This document shows, one piece after another, positions 12,442 through 24,640 of a DNA stretch of 64,000 nucleotides. The notes under the pieces were generated by a model. It was not told the DNA's origin. It ran no database searches and saw only the letters and a program-made list of their open reading frames with translations. Position numbers and translations under genes: made by a program. Origin of the DNA: Ampullaceana balthica (taxonomy: Eukaryota > Mollusca > Gastropoda > Lymnaeidae); NCBI GenBank assembly GCA_944989445.1, contig CALYLW010000053.1, forward strand, positions 858,001 to 922,000. Direction: 5' to 3'. How positions within the stretch are numbered: position 1 is the first letter of the stretch; each line of letters starts with the position of its first letter.

Positions 12442-13925
12442 AAACCCGTAAACAACCAAGTTTTTGACTATAAATCCTTTATGTACGAGAAGTAACTAAA
12501 AGAATGTTCATTATAATACGCAGCGCAAGAACATCCAAAAATACAAAATTGCAGTTGTGTCGTAAAACATGTTTAATATAATGCGCACCGATCAGGAATA
12601 TGTTTATAAAAAGTGTTGTCAATAAAATACGCACCTTATTGCGCGACAGAAAGGTTGTTCAATATAATACGCACCACGACACTCTATCTAAAAAAATAGC
12701 ATGATACATAGGAATAAATAAAATAATCTAAAAAATCAATAATTTAATTACGGTACATGCGATCAGTCTGAAATTTTGATACATTGTTTTTATTATCGGT
12801 ACAAAACTGCCTGCAAAATGTCAGCTTTCTAGCTTACGAGCAAGTGGGTTAAAAATTGATCAAAAGTTTTGGCGACAAGCAATCAAGGGTGCACGCAGAC
12901 ACCACGAGTTAATATCAAGGATTTAATAAAAGAAACCCGTAAAAAACCAAGTTTTTCCCTATAAATCATATATGTACTAGACGTAACTGAAAGAATAATC
13001 ATTATAATACGCAGCGCAAGACCATCCACAAATACAAAATTGCAGTTGTGTCGTAAAACATGTTTAACATAAATGCACACCGATCAGGAATATGTTTATA
13101 AAAAGAGTTGTCAATAAAATACGCACCTTATTGCGCGACAGAAAGGTTGTTCAATATAATGCGCACCCTTACACGCTATCTAAAAATAAACATGATACAT
13201 AGGAATAAATAAAATAATATAAAAAATCAATAATTTAATTACGGTACATGTGATCGATCTGAAATTTTGATACATTGTTTTTATCACAGGTACGAAACTG
13301 CCTGCATAATTTCAGCTCGCTAACTTACGAGGAAAAGGGTTAAAAATCGATCCAAAGTTTTGGCGACAAGCAAGCAATCAAGCAAGCAGACACCACGAGT
13401 TAATATAAAGGATTTAAATTTTTAAAAACGTAAAAAACCAAGTTTTTGACTATAAATCCTTTATGTACTAGACGTAACTAAAAGAATGTTCATTATAATA
13501 CGCAGCGCAAGACCATCCAACAATACAAAATTGTAGTTGTGTCGTAAAACATGTTTAATGTAATGCGCACCGATCAGGAATATGTTTATAAAAAGTGTTG
13601 TCAGTAAAATACGCACCTTATTGCGCGACAGAAAGGTCGTTCAATATAATACGCACCGCGACACTCTATCTCAAAAAATAACATAATACATAGAGAAAAA
13701 AAGAGATAAATAAAATTATCTATAAAATCAATAATTTAATTACGGTAAATGCGATCGATCAGAAATTTTGATACGTAGTTTTTATCATCGCCACCAAACT
13801 GCCTGTTAAGTTTCAGCTCGCTAGCTTACGAGGAAGTGGGTCAAAAATCGATCAAAAGTTATGGCGACAAGAAATCAAGCAAGCAAGCAACCAGACACCA
13901 CGAGTTAATATAAAGGATTTAAAAA
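12442..13925 (+). repeat. Family-A tandem array, three ~490 bp units
   Basis: Three head-to-tail units starting near 12442, 12933 and 13425. Each opens with a CCCGTAAA...AAGTTTTTGACTATAAATCC leader. It then has ATAATACGCAGCGCAAGACC, GCGCACCGATCAGGAATATG and TTGCGCGACAGAAAGGTTGT blocks, a GCGATCGATCTGAAATTTTG block and a (GCAA)n-like run, and closes with GTTAATATAAAGGATTTAA. AAATCCTTTAT near the start and ATAAAGGATTT at the end form inverted ends for each unit. No coding capacity. The family recurs at 25772, 37490 (minus) and 51635. Confidence 0.85.
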
Positions 13926-14083
13926 GAAATCGCGCCCCTTCCCCGACATCAAAGGTACTATGAGAGATTTTCATTCTGGAAAAGAGAAAAGAGCATTTAG
14001 TCCAAATCAAGACATTATACAACGTCCTAGATTTAGAATACTGATAATCATGGGGTGGTTTACATGATCAAACCCAGAATGTA

Positions 14084-14765
14084 TTGGTGTTGTTATAATT
14101 GGTGTTGATACAATTGGTGTTGCTACAATTGGTGTTGCTACAATTGGTGTTGATACAATTGGTGTTGCTACAATTGGTGTTGTTACAATTGGTTTTGATA
14201 CAATTGGTGTTGATGCCATTGGTGTTGTTACAATTGGTGTTGATACAATTGGTGTTGTTACAATTGGTGTTGATACAATTGGTGTTGATACAATTGGAGT
14301 TGATACAATTGGTGTTGATACAATTGGTGTTGATACAATTGGTGTTGTTACAATTGGTGTTGATACAATTGTGGCTGTTACAATTGGTGTTGATACAATT
14401 GGTGTTGTTACAATTGTGGCTGTTACAATTGGTGTTGATACAATTGGTGTTGTTACAATTGGTGTTGATACAATTGGTGTTGTTACAATTGGTGTTGATA
14501 CAATTGGTGTTGATACAATTGGTGTTGATACAATTGGTGTTGATGCCATTGGTGTTGTTACAATTGGTGTTGATACAATTGGTGTTGATACAATTGGAGT
14601 TGATACAATTGGTGTTGATACAATTGGTGTTGATACAATTGGTGTTGTTACAATGGTGTTGTTACGATTGGTGTTGTTACAAATGGTGTTGATACAATTG
14701 GTGTTGTTACAATCAGTGTTGTTACAATTTGTGTTGTTACAATTGGTGTTGTTAAATTGGTGTAG
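14084..14765. repeat. 15 bp minisatellite (TTGGTGTTGATACAA type)
   Basis: About 45 copies of a 15 bp unit, varying mostly between TTGGTGTTGATACAA and TTGGTGTTGTTACAA. Because 15 is a multiple of three, the array is open in several frames on both strands (IVSTPIVTTP on minus, LVLIQLVLLQ on plus). It ends about 185 bp beyond the stop codon of the CAP gene at 14951. I see no sign that it is coding. Confidence 0.95.
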
Positions 14766-14950
14766 TTCCATTTTTTTGGTTACAATTGATGTTAATACAA
14801 CTAACCGGCTTGAAACTTTCCACAATATAATTTCTGTTTGTTTTTTAAATAATAAAAAAAAATTCTCGGTGAACCCCTCCAACAGCAATGTCCATTACGA
14901 CCTTATGATGTGCCCCAAATTTCCCGGCATACGGGAATGACACAAAGACT

Positions 14951-15871
14951 TCACAAAAGAAAAGCTGGGAGCGTCACACACATCAGGTAAAAGTTGGGAC
15001 CGACACCCACACTGCCAGATCTGGGCTTCGAGGTCTCGGTGTCCGGGATCGTGGTGTACGGGGTCGTCGCCTCAGGGGTCGTTGTGCACAGGGAGTCGAC
15101 GCAGAGTGGGGCGTCACTGGGGCACGCCGAGCACCCCCTTCCCTCCTTGAACGGCTTCTGACCAGGGTAGTTACCCCCTGGGCCGTAGTTGCAGACGACG
15201 AAATACCCGGGCCACTCGCTCTCGACCAGCGGGTCGCAGTACTTGATACCGCAGCCGACGAATCTCGTCGTGGCCCAGACGATCGCAGTGTAATACCCGC
15301 AAAGCGTGGTGCAGACGTTCGTGTCGTAGGTGTAGTCAGCCTTCTCGGCTATCCACGACTTCACAAAACCAGCGAGGTAGTCCGTGGCGTTCGATGCAGC
15401 GGCGATGTTTTCCCCAACGTATGAGAAATTGGCCACGTTCGATCTTTGATAATTGTCCCTGTGCATGAATATACAGTTTGAGGCCCAAACCTGGGCGAAC
15501 TTCTCAAGGGCGGAATCCCATTTTAAAATCATCATGTCGCTTGCCCCTGAAATTCGCCTCTCAGCGTTGTGATTGTCGATAACGATTTTTTTCTCGCTTT
15601 CGGTCAACCCCACTTTGTTCTTATCAATCGCCCTCTTTACCCTCAGGGAGAAAGGCTCGCTTTGCGGGATCAGAACGCCTGACGAGTGGTCCCTCTTACT
15701 TTGTTTATGTCGAACATGTGCCTTACTGTGGTTTAGGTGGTCATGGTTTCCGTGGCCTATTCCTGGGTCTTCATGATGTGATGAGCCAAGCTTTATGCAT
15801 ATCAGACAAGAGAGGGTTAAGAGTAACAGAAGTGGAATCGCTTGAGACATCGCCATTTCTGACTGATACAT
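14951..15871 (-). CDS. CAP-domain (CRISP/antigen 5/PR-1) secreted or GPI-anchored protein, copy 1
   Basis: 306 aa in one exon; M6 or M8 may be the real start because a signal peptide core (IPLLLLLTLSCLICI) follows them. Then comes a His-rich pro-region (residues 32-55), a furin-type RVKR site (77-80) and a CAP domain (about 90-245). Signature motifs are YTAIVWATTRFVGCG (194-208) and FVVCNYGPGGNY (224-235). Tetrad positions read H137, E154, E176 and Y193; the last is normally His. Possible N-glycosylation sites are NFS (148) and NAT (161). A CxxCP...C...C tail (247-262), a Thr/Pro-rich stretch and a hydrophobic C-terminus suggest a GPI anchor. CAP proteins are extracellular and some bind sterols; molluscan relatives include Conus Tex31. 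Paralogue of the gene at 42662-43546. The function of this member is unknown. Confidence 0.88.
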   Translation of the reverse strand: MYQSEMAMSQAIPLLLLLTLSCLICIKLGSSHHEDPGIGHGNHDHLNHSKAHVRHKQSKRDHSSGVLIPQSEPFSLRVKRAIDKNKVGLTESEKKIVIDNHNAERRISGASDMMILKWDSALEKFAQVWASNCIFMHRDNYQRSNVANFSYVGENIAAASNATDYLAGFVKSWIAEKADYTYDTNVCTTLCGYYTAIVWATTRFVGCGIKYCDPLVESEWPGYFVVCNYGPGGNYPGQKPFKEGRGCSACPSDAPLCVDSLCTTTPEATTPYTTIPDTETSKPRSGSVGVGPNFYLMCVTLPAFLL

Positions 15872-16140
15872 TCACGTTACCGCTGATGTGGAAAAAAATC
15901 TATATCGAAAAAGTAATGTGTGCTGTCTGTAAGATCAAGTCGACATCCAGTAAGCACAGAGGAGAAGATGTTCAATAACTATTTGGAGCTAATGTATCCT
16001 GGATTTTTTAAGGAAATAATAATGTTGAAGTTTTTAAATATAAGTCTCACCGTCATATAATGCTGGTGCGAAAACGTGCATGGTTGTTGAAACTATTATA
16101 GTTCTCTTAGGAAAACAAGGAATTGATGCGCGGTTTCTCA
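15872..16140 (-). promoter_or_regulatory. Conserved upstream flank of CAP copy 1
   Basis: This non-coding stretch aligns by eye with the flank upstream of CAP copy 2 (43547-43820). Shared pieces include TGTGCTGTCTG, a GAAG...GTTCAATGACTT-like block, AAGTCTC.CCGTCAT and GTTCTCTGAGGAAAA-like blocks in the same order. It probably holds 5' UTR and promoter of the duplicated gene. No core promoter element is assigned. Confidence 0.5.
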
Positions 16141-16379
16141 CTGTAAAGTGTGTTGACATGTAGACGATTTGTTGTCTCCTTGAAGAAACGATGGGATAAG
16201 CGATTCTCAAGATTTTTCGGCCCGATTTGCATAAACCATCGTAAACAATAAACCCCGTTTTCTCAAGAAATGTTGGGATATGTATTGATGGGCTTTAGCT
16301 ACTCTTGATTGTCGCAAATAAGGACAGGTTGAAATTAGGATTTTAAATAATAATAATAATACATTTAAATTATCAGAAT

Positions 16380-16870
16380 CTCTATAGACGTTAACTCCCC
16401 ATCTCTATAGAATTTAACTCCCCATCTCTATAGAATTTAACTCCCCATCTCTATAGACTTTAACTCCCCATCTCTATAGAATTTAACTCCCCATCTCTAT
16501 AGACTTTAACTCCCCATCTCTATAGACTTGTACTCCCCATCTCTATAGACTTGAACTCCCCATCTATATAGAATTTAACTCCCCATCTCTATAGACTTTA
16601 ACTCCCCATCTCTATAGACTTTAACTCCCCATCTATATAGACTTTAAATCCTCATCTCTATAGACTTGAACTCCCCATCTACTCCCCATCTCTATAGAAT
16701 TTAACTCCCCATCTCTATAGAATTTAACGCCCTATCGCTATATAATTTAACTCCCCATCTCTATAGACTTTAACTCCCCATCTCTATAGAATTTAACTCC
16801 TCATATCTATAGAATTTAACTCCCCATCTATATAGAATTTAACTCCCCATCTCTATAGAATTTAACTCCC
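16380..16870. repeat. 23 bp minisatellite (ACTCCCCATCTCTATAGAATTTA type)
   Basis: About 21 copies of a 23 bp unit around AACTCCCCATCTCTATAG, with single-base variants (ATATAG, GACTTT, GAATTT) and one shortened copy near 16675. Not coding. Confidence 0.95.
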
Positions 16871-16904
16871 TACTCAACCCATTCTTGATGTCTTCCCATC
16901 TTCT

Positions 16905-17015
16905 GAAATATAGCTACTGACTCCCACGCTAGTATCAGAGAAATATAGCTACTGACTCCCACGCTAGTATCACAGAAGTATAGCTACTGACTCCCACGCT
17001 AGTATCACAGAAATA
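16905..17015. repeat. 36 bp tandem repeat, three copies
   Basis: Three copies of a 36 bp unit containing TAGCTACTGACTCCCACGCT, starting 35 bp after the 23 bp array ends. Differences between copies are single bases. Confidence 0.9.
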
Positions 17016-18813
17016 TCGCGAACTGGCTCATCACACATACGCGGACAAATTATCAATGCATTGATCAGTGTATACAATACTAAGAAACTTGATTCAAGTC
17101 AACAAAAACTGCGCTGGACACAAGGCTGGTAAGAACACGATTAGTGCATTTGATCGATCTGAAGATACATCAAGATGACCAACAAATATATTCGATTTTT
17201 AAGAAGCTTTACTTTTTGTATTTAAAAAAAAATATATTTAATCACCTCCAACTTATAAGACTTAAGCTCTGTAAGCTGTAATAATGAAAATATGAATTGT
17301 AGGAAAAGCAAAAAGTACTCAGTAATCGTGTCTGTGCTTTCTTACATTTTTTAATCAAACCATCTCTTTAAATTTATTAACATTTTTTTAAAAAACTCTC
17401 ATTAATATGATTCATCACGCAAACTTTAAATCAGTTCCAATAAGTTCAAATGTTCCAAACAATTTTCTCTAAAGATTTAAGAAATGGTGGTACATATCAT
17501 CCAAAACGACAACTGTTTAGAAGGAGCGTCTGTAACCGATAAGATAACTACATAAACATTAAAAATCTTATAAACTAGATACTACTGGTCAACATTGTCG
17601 TGAAGAAATGACGGTAGTAGCAACACTGCATAAACACAAACAAGTTTCGGAAATATGTAACTATGCATAAAACCACGTGACGCACTACTTATGTATCCGT
17701 AAGCCATTTAGCTCTAACACTCTGTGACACCATCGCACAATTATCGTTACGCCCCAGAATTATAATATTTAATTTAACAGCAATTGTTTGAACATGAATA
17801 TTAAAGGCCTTGTAAAATTTTAAATGTTAAGCAGAAAACGCACTCGTAGTTTTAGAAGAAGCTATATAATGAATGCTTCAATCGAAATTAATTTTTTTTG
17901 GGGTTACTTTGATCGATTAACATGCTAATTACCAATTTATGATTTATGTATTTTGATTTATTTTGCAGAAAAAATTGCTGCAGAAATAAAAAGTGATTGC
18001 TTAAAGATCAGCCAGAGTTATTGTTTATATTTCCTCCATATAATTATTGGGGTCGATTTCGATTCCAATGTCGTCTTTGAAATAAACAGTGTTTGAATTT
18101 TAAAAAGAAGAGTATCATGTTTATATTTGCAAAAGTTAAAAATCCTAAAGAGCTTCATATCGATAACAGAATACAATCCACTGAATGACAACACTTACAA
18201 TAATATTTTTTTTAAAAAGCATTGAGCAGTATATTCGGCATCAAATCGTCCTAAATTGGAAGGAAAAATAATGGTTTGCTAAAAATTATTCAATTTCACG
18301 CTCTCTTTTACTAAATGATTTCTAAAAAAATAGAAATCATGTGGAGTTAACGCATAAAAATACCAAGATTTCAATTAAAAAAAAATTACGAAGCTTTCAA
18401 TCACACAATTAGATCTATTTTGAATGGAATGTTACAATTTTATCGCACAATTACAGTTACATGCGTGAATGAATAAAAAAGCCATAGCGAAACACGAAGG
18501 CGTCATTACAATAGAACCTTATATTTTTTTATTGTTCTATTGTAGATTTTCAAATATAATCAATTAAAAAATATAATTCTGTTATAAATTAACTAAAATT
18601 AACAATTTTGTGCTTGAGCCGAGATTAAGGCCCTACTAATGAATTTCAGAATTTTAAGCAAAGTTGGATTCCAAATATTTTTTTAAGCTTTTTCGATTAT
18701 TTACTTTGTCTACATGGGAAAGGAAGTCCTGCAAGATCTTCCCATGTAAATTATATTTTTATTGACACCTTGTCACTGAATGGTTTAAAGAACGAGGCTT
18801 TGTCAGTAGGTAA
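17016..18813. other. AT-rich intergenic DNA, no gene seen
   Basis: No convincing exon. It contains a solo SINE/LINE tail near 17520-17565 (AGAAGGAGCGTCTGTAACCG then GATAAGATAA). It also has a hairpin at 18507-18544: TACAATAGAAC pairs with GTTCTATTGTA around a 16 nt loop. Confidence 0.6.
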
Positions 18814-19260
18814 CTAGAGATAACCCGCAAAAAATGACGGAATATTTTTTTGGTTAAAACAGCACTATAAAACAAAATCGATCGCAGCGCCACCTAACAT
18901 CACTACATCCATACAGACAACGGGAACCAACAGCATAAGTAACTTATCCTTTTTTGATAAATACGAAATATTAAACTTGCTGAAATGTACACAAAGTATT
19001 TCATAACTATTTTTACATCGTTACCTTTTTAAAAATTAAAATATTAGCTAAAACAATGACGTCATATAATTTTTTGTTTACAGCGCGTCTTTAATTTATA
19101 ATTATTTTGAACATGTTTTTGCGCGCCAGCTTTGTATTAAAATATAAGATCAAACTTTTATAATAAAGGCAAACGAAAAGGAATTTAATGGGTAACCCCG
19201 TAAACAATTACATCCATACATACATACAGACAACGGGAATTATGTATATTGATAATTATA
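18814..19260 (-). mobile_element. Helitron family 2 copy
   Basis: Plus-strand CTAG at 18814-18817 preceded by A. The minus-strand 3' end reads CCGTCATTTTTTGCGG, then GTTATCTCTAG. The body shares ATCGATCGCAGCGCCACCTA, ATACGAAATATTAAA and GCTAAAACAATGACGTCA with the element at 37238-38642. The 5' boundary is unclear, so the end is approximate. Confidence 0.55.
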
Positions 19261-20334
19261 AACACATTTTTGTGAACTGAGGCATGAGCCGTCCGTAAGA
19301 ATTTCCCATTCATATCGTACCTGTGCTTTTGCTAGTCGCCTCAAGGAAAAAAAAATACCCATATATTGTGCGTCAGTCTGTAATTCGAGGCTCATTCTCA
19401 TTTCGGCTTTTTTCCCTGGTGTTAACTTCTAAGCAAGTTTTAGCTGATGTGGTTTGAGAAGGGTGTTCCTTAACGACGTATTCCCTGTTCTTTCGTTAGT
19501 GATATGTTTTTGTTGGTGCTGGTGTTTGGCCATTGATTTCAGCACTGGTCTTCACTTTCTAATTACAGGAGAATTGTTAAATGAACTTCTGGTCAAGATT
19601 GTGACTTTGGTTTGTAGAGTTACACGAAACATGCAGACCTGACTTCCGGTTTTAAGTCTATAGAGGTCATCTTCACATTTTAAATTAGCAGTTGCCTAGA
19701 TTAAGGACTCGAACTTCCTGCAATGCAGCCTGGCCCATAAAACAGTTGCGTATCTGTCGACCTCGTGTCCAGCCAATGAGACCTCCATGGTAACTGAAAA
19801 ATTTCTCTTATTTTTTAAACTCAAAGTTTCATATAACAAAAGTCAGATTGATATTTTACAGCTTAACATCCCTTTTTCCAGAAACGTATAGGCTGTAATA
19901 AAATTGCCTAGAGATCATCTGCAAGTATTCTAACACGTATGCCTGAAGCGAAAATAATCCCAAGTGCCACATTTTTAAGGAACGCTGCCTTGGACATGGT
20001 GCTTTAATGGCTCTGCTGCACACGGAATCTATAATCAATATCTATTATATTCAAGAACAATTATTCCAAAAACATTTTTAACAGCATGAGTCAGGACAAG
20101 TATTACAACAGGCGATCGCGTTTCTCATGGGAATTGATTTTGTCCAATGTGAATAACACCTCTAGCGAGGATGGGATTTGTTGTTTTTCACAAAAGAAAC
20201 AATCAAGTTGTTAGAATATTTCTTTCAAGAAATGGTATGTTAAATATTCTAACATTTCTTGGACTAGTATTAAGTTCAGTTTTCTCACTCGTACAAAGGA
20301 AATGGAACTCAGTATCATTTATATTTATTTACGC
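19261..20334. other. Intergenic DNA, no gene seen
   Basis: A TTTTGCTAGT near 19328-19337 matches the last bases of the Helitron array, but without a clear hairpin. No metalloprotease first exon was identified here. Confidence 0.4.
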
Positions 20335-20615
20335 TCAATTATCGCTGACTGTGGCCTAACGCTAAATCATAATCCTTTTGGTTTCCAGATTAACATTAAC
20401 CAAACAACGCACGAACCTATGACGTCAGCATTTGTGTTGTAAACAGTGCTGAGTGACTCAAAGAGTTATTTTTTTGGACGTCAAAGGTTCGTGCGTGGTT
20501 TGGTTAATGTTAATCTGGAAACCAAAAGGATTATGATTTTTAAGTCTATATTTTCAATTTAAAAAAAAAGCAGAGTGATGTCCTTTAGCGTTAGGCCACA
20601 GTCAGAGATAATTGA
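20335..20615. mobile_element. Foldback MITE-like inverted repeat
   Basis: The arms 20335-20426 and 20477-20615 are inverted copies. Matching pieces are TGACTGTGGCCTAACGCTAAA-like ends, AATCCTTTTGGTTTCCAGAT, TTAACATTAACCAAAC and GTGCGTGGTT-type segments. The right arm carries about 45 bp extra (near 20540-20583) absent from the left. No clear target-site duplication was found. Confidence 0.75.
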
Positions 20616-21020
20616 GGTTAAATATATATATGAGGATTATTATGTCAATTACAAATTTTAAGAAAACATAAAAAATATATATGTAACAGTATTAGAGTCT
20701 ATATTTTCATTAACCTATTCTATAGAAGTTTCCCGTTCCTAATAGAGGCTCATATTTATTTATATTACAAATTAAACATTTTCTTGCTGTATTGTTTACA
20801 CTATAAATCACAAGGCAAGCGCATTTCATTTCATTAAGTTTACTGACCACCGTATCGAAACATCTACACAAACATCAGATAATAATTTATTAAAAAGCAC
20901 CAACTCGTAAAAAGATTTTATCTGAGTGTTGCCGTTAATCAGTGTCTAGCTTCTGGAGATGCCAGTCTACCATATATCGTTAATCCTAACCTTCAATGCA
21001 TTTTTTCCACCCAATCCCAG

Positions 21021-21133
21021 TCCGGCTGAGTTACGTTGAATCAGAGATGAGAAGTATCTCCATGCCAGAGTTTATCAACGTCACACTGACCACAACGGGG
21101 GACAACATCACTTTGAATATATCCTTAAAGAAA
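21021..21133 (+). pseudogene. Metalloprotease pro-domain exon 1
   Basis: Polypyrimidine tract and AG at 21019-21020, donor GTAAGA at 21134. Reads RLSYVESEM...PEFINVTLTTTGDN...LNISLKK, which looks like an ADAM/ADAMTS-type pro-domain. It is 113 nt long and ends in phase 0, which fits the next exon. A preceding exon ending in phase 1 must exist but was not recognised. Confidence 0.6.
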
Positions 21134-21321
21134 GTAAGACACATGTCCCCAAACATCCCGCTTCATATACTGACCCTAGGACCCGATTGACGGTACACTT
21201 CAAGACGAGAGACTCTAGTGGACAATGAGGTCAGTATTGTTAGTGGTAACTATTATTGAACACTTCGTTTCATCTGTTAAGCGGTTGTAATTTTACTATA
21301 TATTTTAAATCAGTTCAGGCA

Positions 21322-21322
<1 letters not shown>

Positions 21323-21406
<84 letters not shown>
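21323..21406. repeat. (TA)n microsatellite
   Basis: Pure alternating TA for about 84 bp, in the intron between the first two recognised metalloprotease exons. Confidence 0.97.
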
Positions 21407-21407
<1 letters not shown>

Positions 21408-21697
21408 CGTTATGGCTCAATTTCTGCCAACTATTAACGTTGGGTTGATCTTCTACATTCTACGATATGGATTTAAGATGAAAATTTATTTCTCTTTATT
21501 ACTGCCCTATTTAATTTGATTAAATTATGTCCCATATATGTTGCATCTAGAGAAGGAAGTAGATAGTTCTCTTATTACAGAAAATACGGTAACAAAATGA
21601 ATGATTTCCACCTATTGACATCTTATTTTATGAATACCTTGTAAAATACACGTCTAAATATTAACATTACCAACACATTGATACGTTTCTTCAACAG

Positions 21698-21832
21698 AAC
21701 ACGGCTTTCTACCAAGATTTGAACAATGACGTAGTCATGGAAGCTAAAAGGATAAACCCTTCTGAAAATGAATCACCAACCTTACAATTTTTACGTACTC
21801 TATGGATTTTAGTAGAGCGAATCGAAATTTTT
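21698..21832 (+). pseudogene. Metalloprotease pro-domain exon 2 (3' end uncertain)
   Basis: Acceptor TTCTTCAACAG, then NTAFYQDLNNDVVMEAKR in phase 0. It continues the LKK of the preceding exon as in LKxNT pro-domain sequences. No convincing donor follows; a weak GTAGAG lies near 21833, and the frame runs to a stop near 21870. Confidence 0.45.
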
Positions 21833-22631
21833 CATGAACATTTGACAAACGAAATACATCTACCTATTTAAATATACACGAATTCTAGTTGAACAGTGTA
21901 TAAATTTTTTTAACATGTGAGTTTGACAAATAAATGAAATTTAACTATTAAGTCCGATAAAATTTAATAAAACAACACAAATAACGTTATGAAAACGTTT
22001 TAAAATACGTAATGATTTCATTATACTCTGTCGTTGTCTTGAATTCCATGAATATATGACACAGTGCCATAATGTTACTATAAAAATAATTGCACAGAAA
22101 GGAGGTGTTAAGAGCTTTAACAATTTTGACGTAGGCCACAGTTTAGGGAACAAAATGAGTTGGAAAAACATAGTTGAGTACTGAGGCGGGGGACACAGGT
22201 GACATGTTTAGGGGAACATAACAGTGAATGTTGACCATTGATTAAGTAGATTAAATTCCAGCGCTCAGTTAGCGACATTTCCTGATCAGATACTTTTTCC
22301 CCCGTCTAAATGTTAAAATATATTTTAATACCATCTTGATAACGCATATTTATTTCAACAATTAAAAATATTTTGCACTAAACGTATTTGGAAGAAACTC
22401 TTACTGGGAATTTAATCTGGACTTTAAGAGTAGCATCTGTCTGGCAGACAGAATTTTAAGAGAATTATGTATTTTGTTTCAACACTAGATATAAACACTG
22501 TGTCGCAAAAGAATAATGACTATCACTTTTCAGAGCGTGTCTACTAAATGATTATGAATTTCCATAATATTAGTTTCTTAATGTCTACAGAAAGGTCAGT
22601 TTATTTAAAACGGATCACTGTTCACAATTAG

Positions 22632-22715
22632 CCAGGAGACGCGCTCTAAGAGAGATGTGAAATCACAAGACGAAGATGACAACGTCATACAAGAAAGACC
22701 CGCGATGTTACAGAT
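22632..22715 (+). pseudogene. Metalloprotease pro-domain exon 3 with RSKR site
   Basis: Acceptor ATTAG at 22630-22631. The frame reads QETRSKRDVKSQDEDDNV, then IQERPAMLQ, with a furin-like RSKR. The 3' end is approximate because only a weak GTATGA donor is seen before an in-frame stop. Confidence 0.45.
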
Positions 22716-24069
22716 GTATGACTACATCTTACATTTTAAGTGACAGTATTGATTGAAATAACAAATGACATAATGTCATTAGAAATTGCAGGCAGTATTG
22801 TAACTGGCTCACTGATTACATTTATAAATCCTTTGACGGACTTCCCAACTAGAGAATATATCTTTTTTTAAACATTATATTCTATAGAACACTCATAAAA
22901 ATTTCCCACAGTTTGCTTGCCAATAAGTATCAATCAATTAATATGTTTTAAGATTTTGGTTTGTCGATGACCATACGTTATCAACATTAGTTGTTATGTA
23001 TTTCCACTAAAAATTCAGACTCTAAATTAGACATTTATATTCCCGAGATGGAATAAATGAACTCATAATACTTACATGCAAGAACCAACGCATACGATTC
23101 CTTCTTTACATCTAGCATTCAAGGGTGGATTTTATAGCCTAATCGATCTAGGGTACACAACTCAAAACTAGTGCTGCGGAAATTAACGATTAATTTATCG
23201 ATAAATGGTTAAAAATATTAACGATAATTTTGTTTTTAACGATTAATCGACCCACCACTTATAAATGTACTGGAAGTCCAAAAGTAAAATATATCGGCCG
23301 ATAAATATAAACTAATTGCACCTGCAAACCAAACATCCACTACATTATCAGAAACTTCAGCTGAGACAATCTAAAGGGCACGGGTTCAAAATAGCGACTG
23401 TCTAAATAGCGACCGTCATAATAGCGACTTCAAAATAGCGACTGTATAAAAAATGCGACTGTCATAGCAGCGACTTCACCGCATATCTATTCTTGTCCAA
23501 CTCTGGTTATCGTTTCCGTGGCTAAGATGGCGGCCGGAATAGTGACGTCACTTCGACGCTACGGTTGCCATACACAAGTTACATCGCGGTTGAAAGTTTG
23601 CTTAATTTTTGTGTAACATTGTTCAAAGAGGAAAGTGAATTTTTCAAACTGGAAGTGTCAGGGTTAGGCTTAGCTATATAATTTTAGGGTTAGGGTTAGG
23701 TTTAGCTTTATAGTTTTTAAAAAGTGTACCCTACCGGCCTTCCCATTTTCGTGATTCAGACGTATGAACAGTGAGTATCATTTTTTTCCGTTCATGTTTT
23801 TAGCTGTTTTCCAAACTCGGCAGGCTGCTAAAATAGCCAATAATTTAAGAATCCCCACCGCTCTAAATTTTTAGTAGCATTTTTGCTGTTTTCCAAATTG
23901 TCATGTTTCTAAAAATGCTACAAATTTGAGAATCCCTTTTCCCCCCTACCCTCTATATTCCAATGGTTTGCACTACTTTCCGAGGTCACGTGCCTTAGCA
24001 ATAATGATGGCCGCCGGAAATGACTAGCCGCCATCTTGGCCACTCAAACGATAATTTTACTTGTCCAAC

Positions 24070-24218
24070 CGTTCACCTAACACAGTGGTTTCAATCTTTT
24101 TTGACACAGTTCCCGTTATAAAGGACTATCTGACCACATTGCCCCGTTCACCTAACACAGTGGTTCCAAACTTTTTTGACACAGGTACCTTTATAAAGAA
24201 CTATCTGACCACATTGCC
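24070..24218 (+). repeat. 75 bp tandem duplication with hAT-like end
   Basis: Two adjacent copies starting at 24070 and 24145. Each holds CGTTCACCTAACACAGTGGTT and TTTTTTGACACAG...ACTATCTGACCACATTGCC. CAGTGGTTCCAAACTTTTTT resembles the end of a small hAT transposon. Confidence 0.7.
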
Positions 24219-24354
24219 TTTTTATTGTACGATTACATCGGATTAGGGTGGGGGTGGAGTTGGATAGGTTTGGAAGGACTTGCTACCTCAGAGGAGTGGT
24301 GCATTTATCACAATCATGAATTCGCTTTTAATGTTGACTGGTTTTCAGTGTATA

Positions 24355-24640
24355 CTAGTGTATTACCCGTCAAAAATGACGGAAGTTTTAAAAAAAAATA
24401 CACTTCATCTGAAATCTATTTTGTTAGATAAAATACACACCAGAAAAAAAAGTAATATAATATAGAACTTTTATTTATTTTTATTTTATTCATTTATTTT
24501 CATACTAGAGATAACCCACCAAAAATGAAGGAATCTTTTTTTTGTTCAAACAGCACTATAAAACCAAATCGATCGCAGCGCCACCTAACATCACTACATC
24601 CATACAGACAATGGGAATCAATAACATAAGTAACTTATCC
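24355..24640 (-). mobile_element. Two partial Helitron family 2 ends
   Basis: Plus-strand A|CTAG at 24355-24358 followed by the CCGTCAAAAATGACGG hairpin, and a second A|CTAG at 24505-24508 with a decayed hairpin. The second is followed by the family-typical CGATCGCAGCGCCACCTAAC. Both are minus-strand 3' ends; the first is cut short after about 150 bp. Confidence 0.6.

Noticed and set aside
14007..14940. Open frames of 189-293 codons on both strands (STPIVTTP, LVLIQLVLLQ, GVDTIGVVTI)
   Set aside because: All are read from a 15 bp minisatellite without stops. Being open in several frames on both strands argues against coding.
15573..15978. Plus-strand open frames opposite the CAP gene
   Set aside because: Antisense shadows of the CAP coding sequence, with no recognisable domain.
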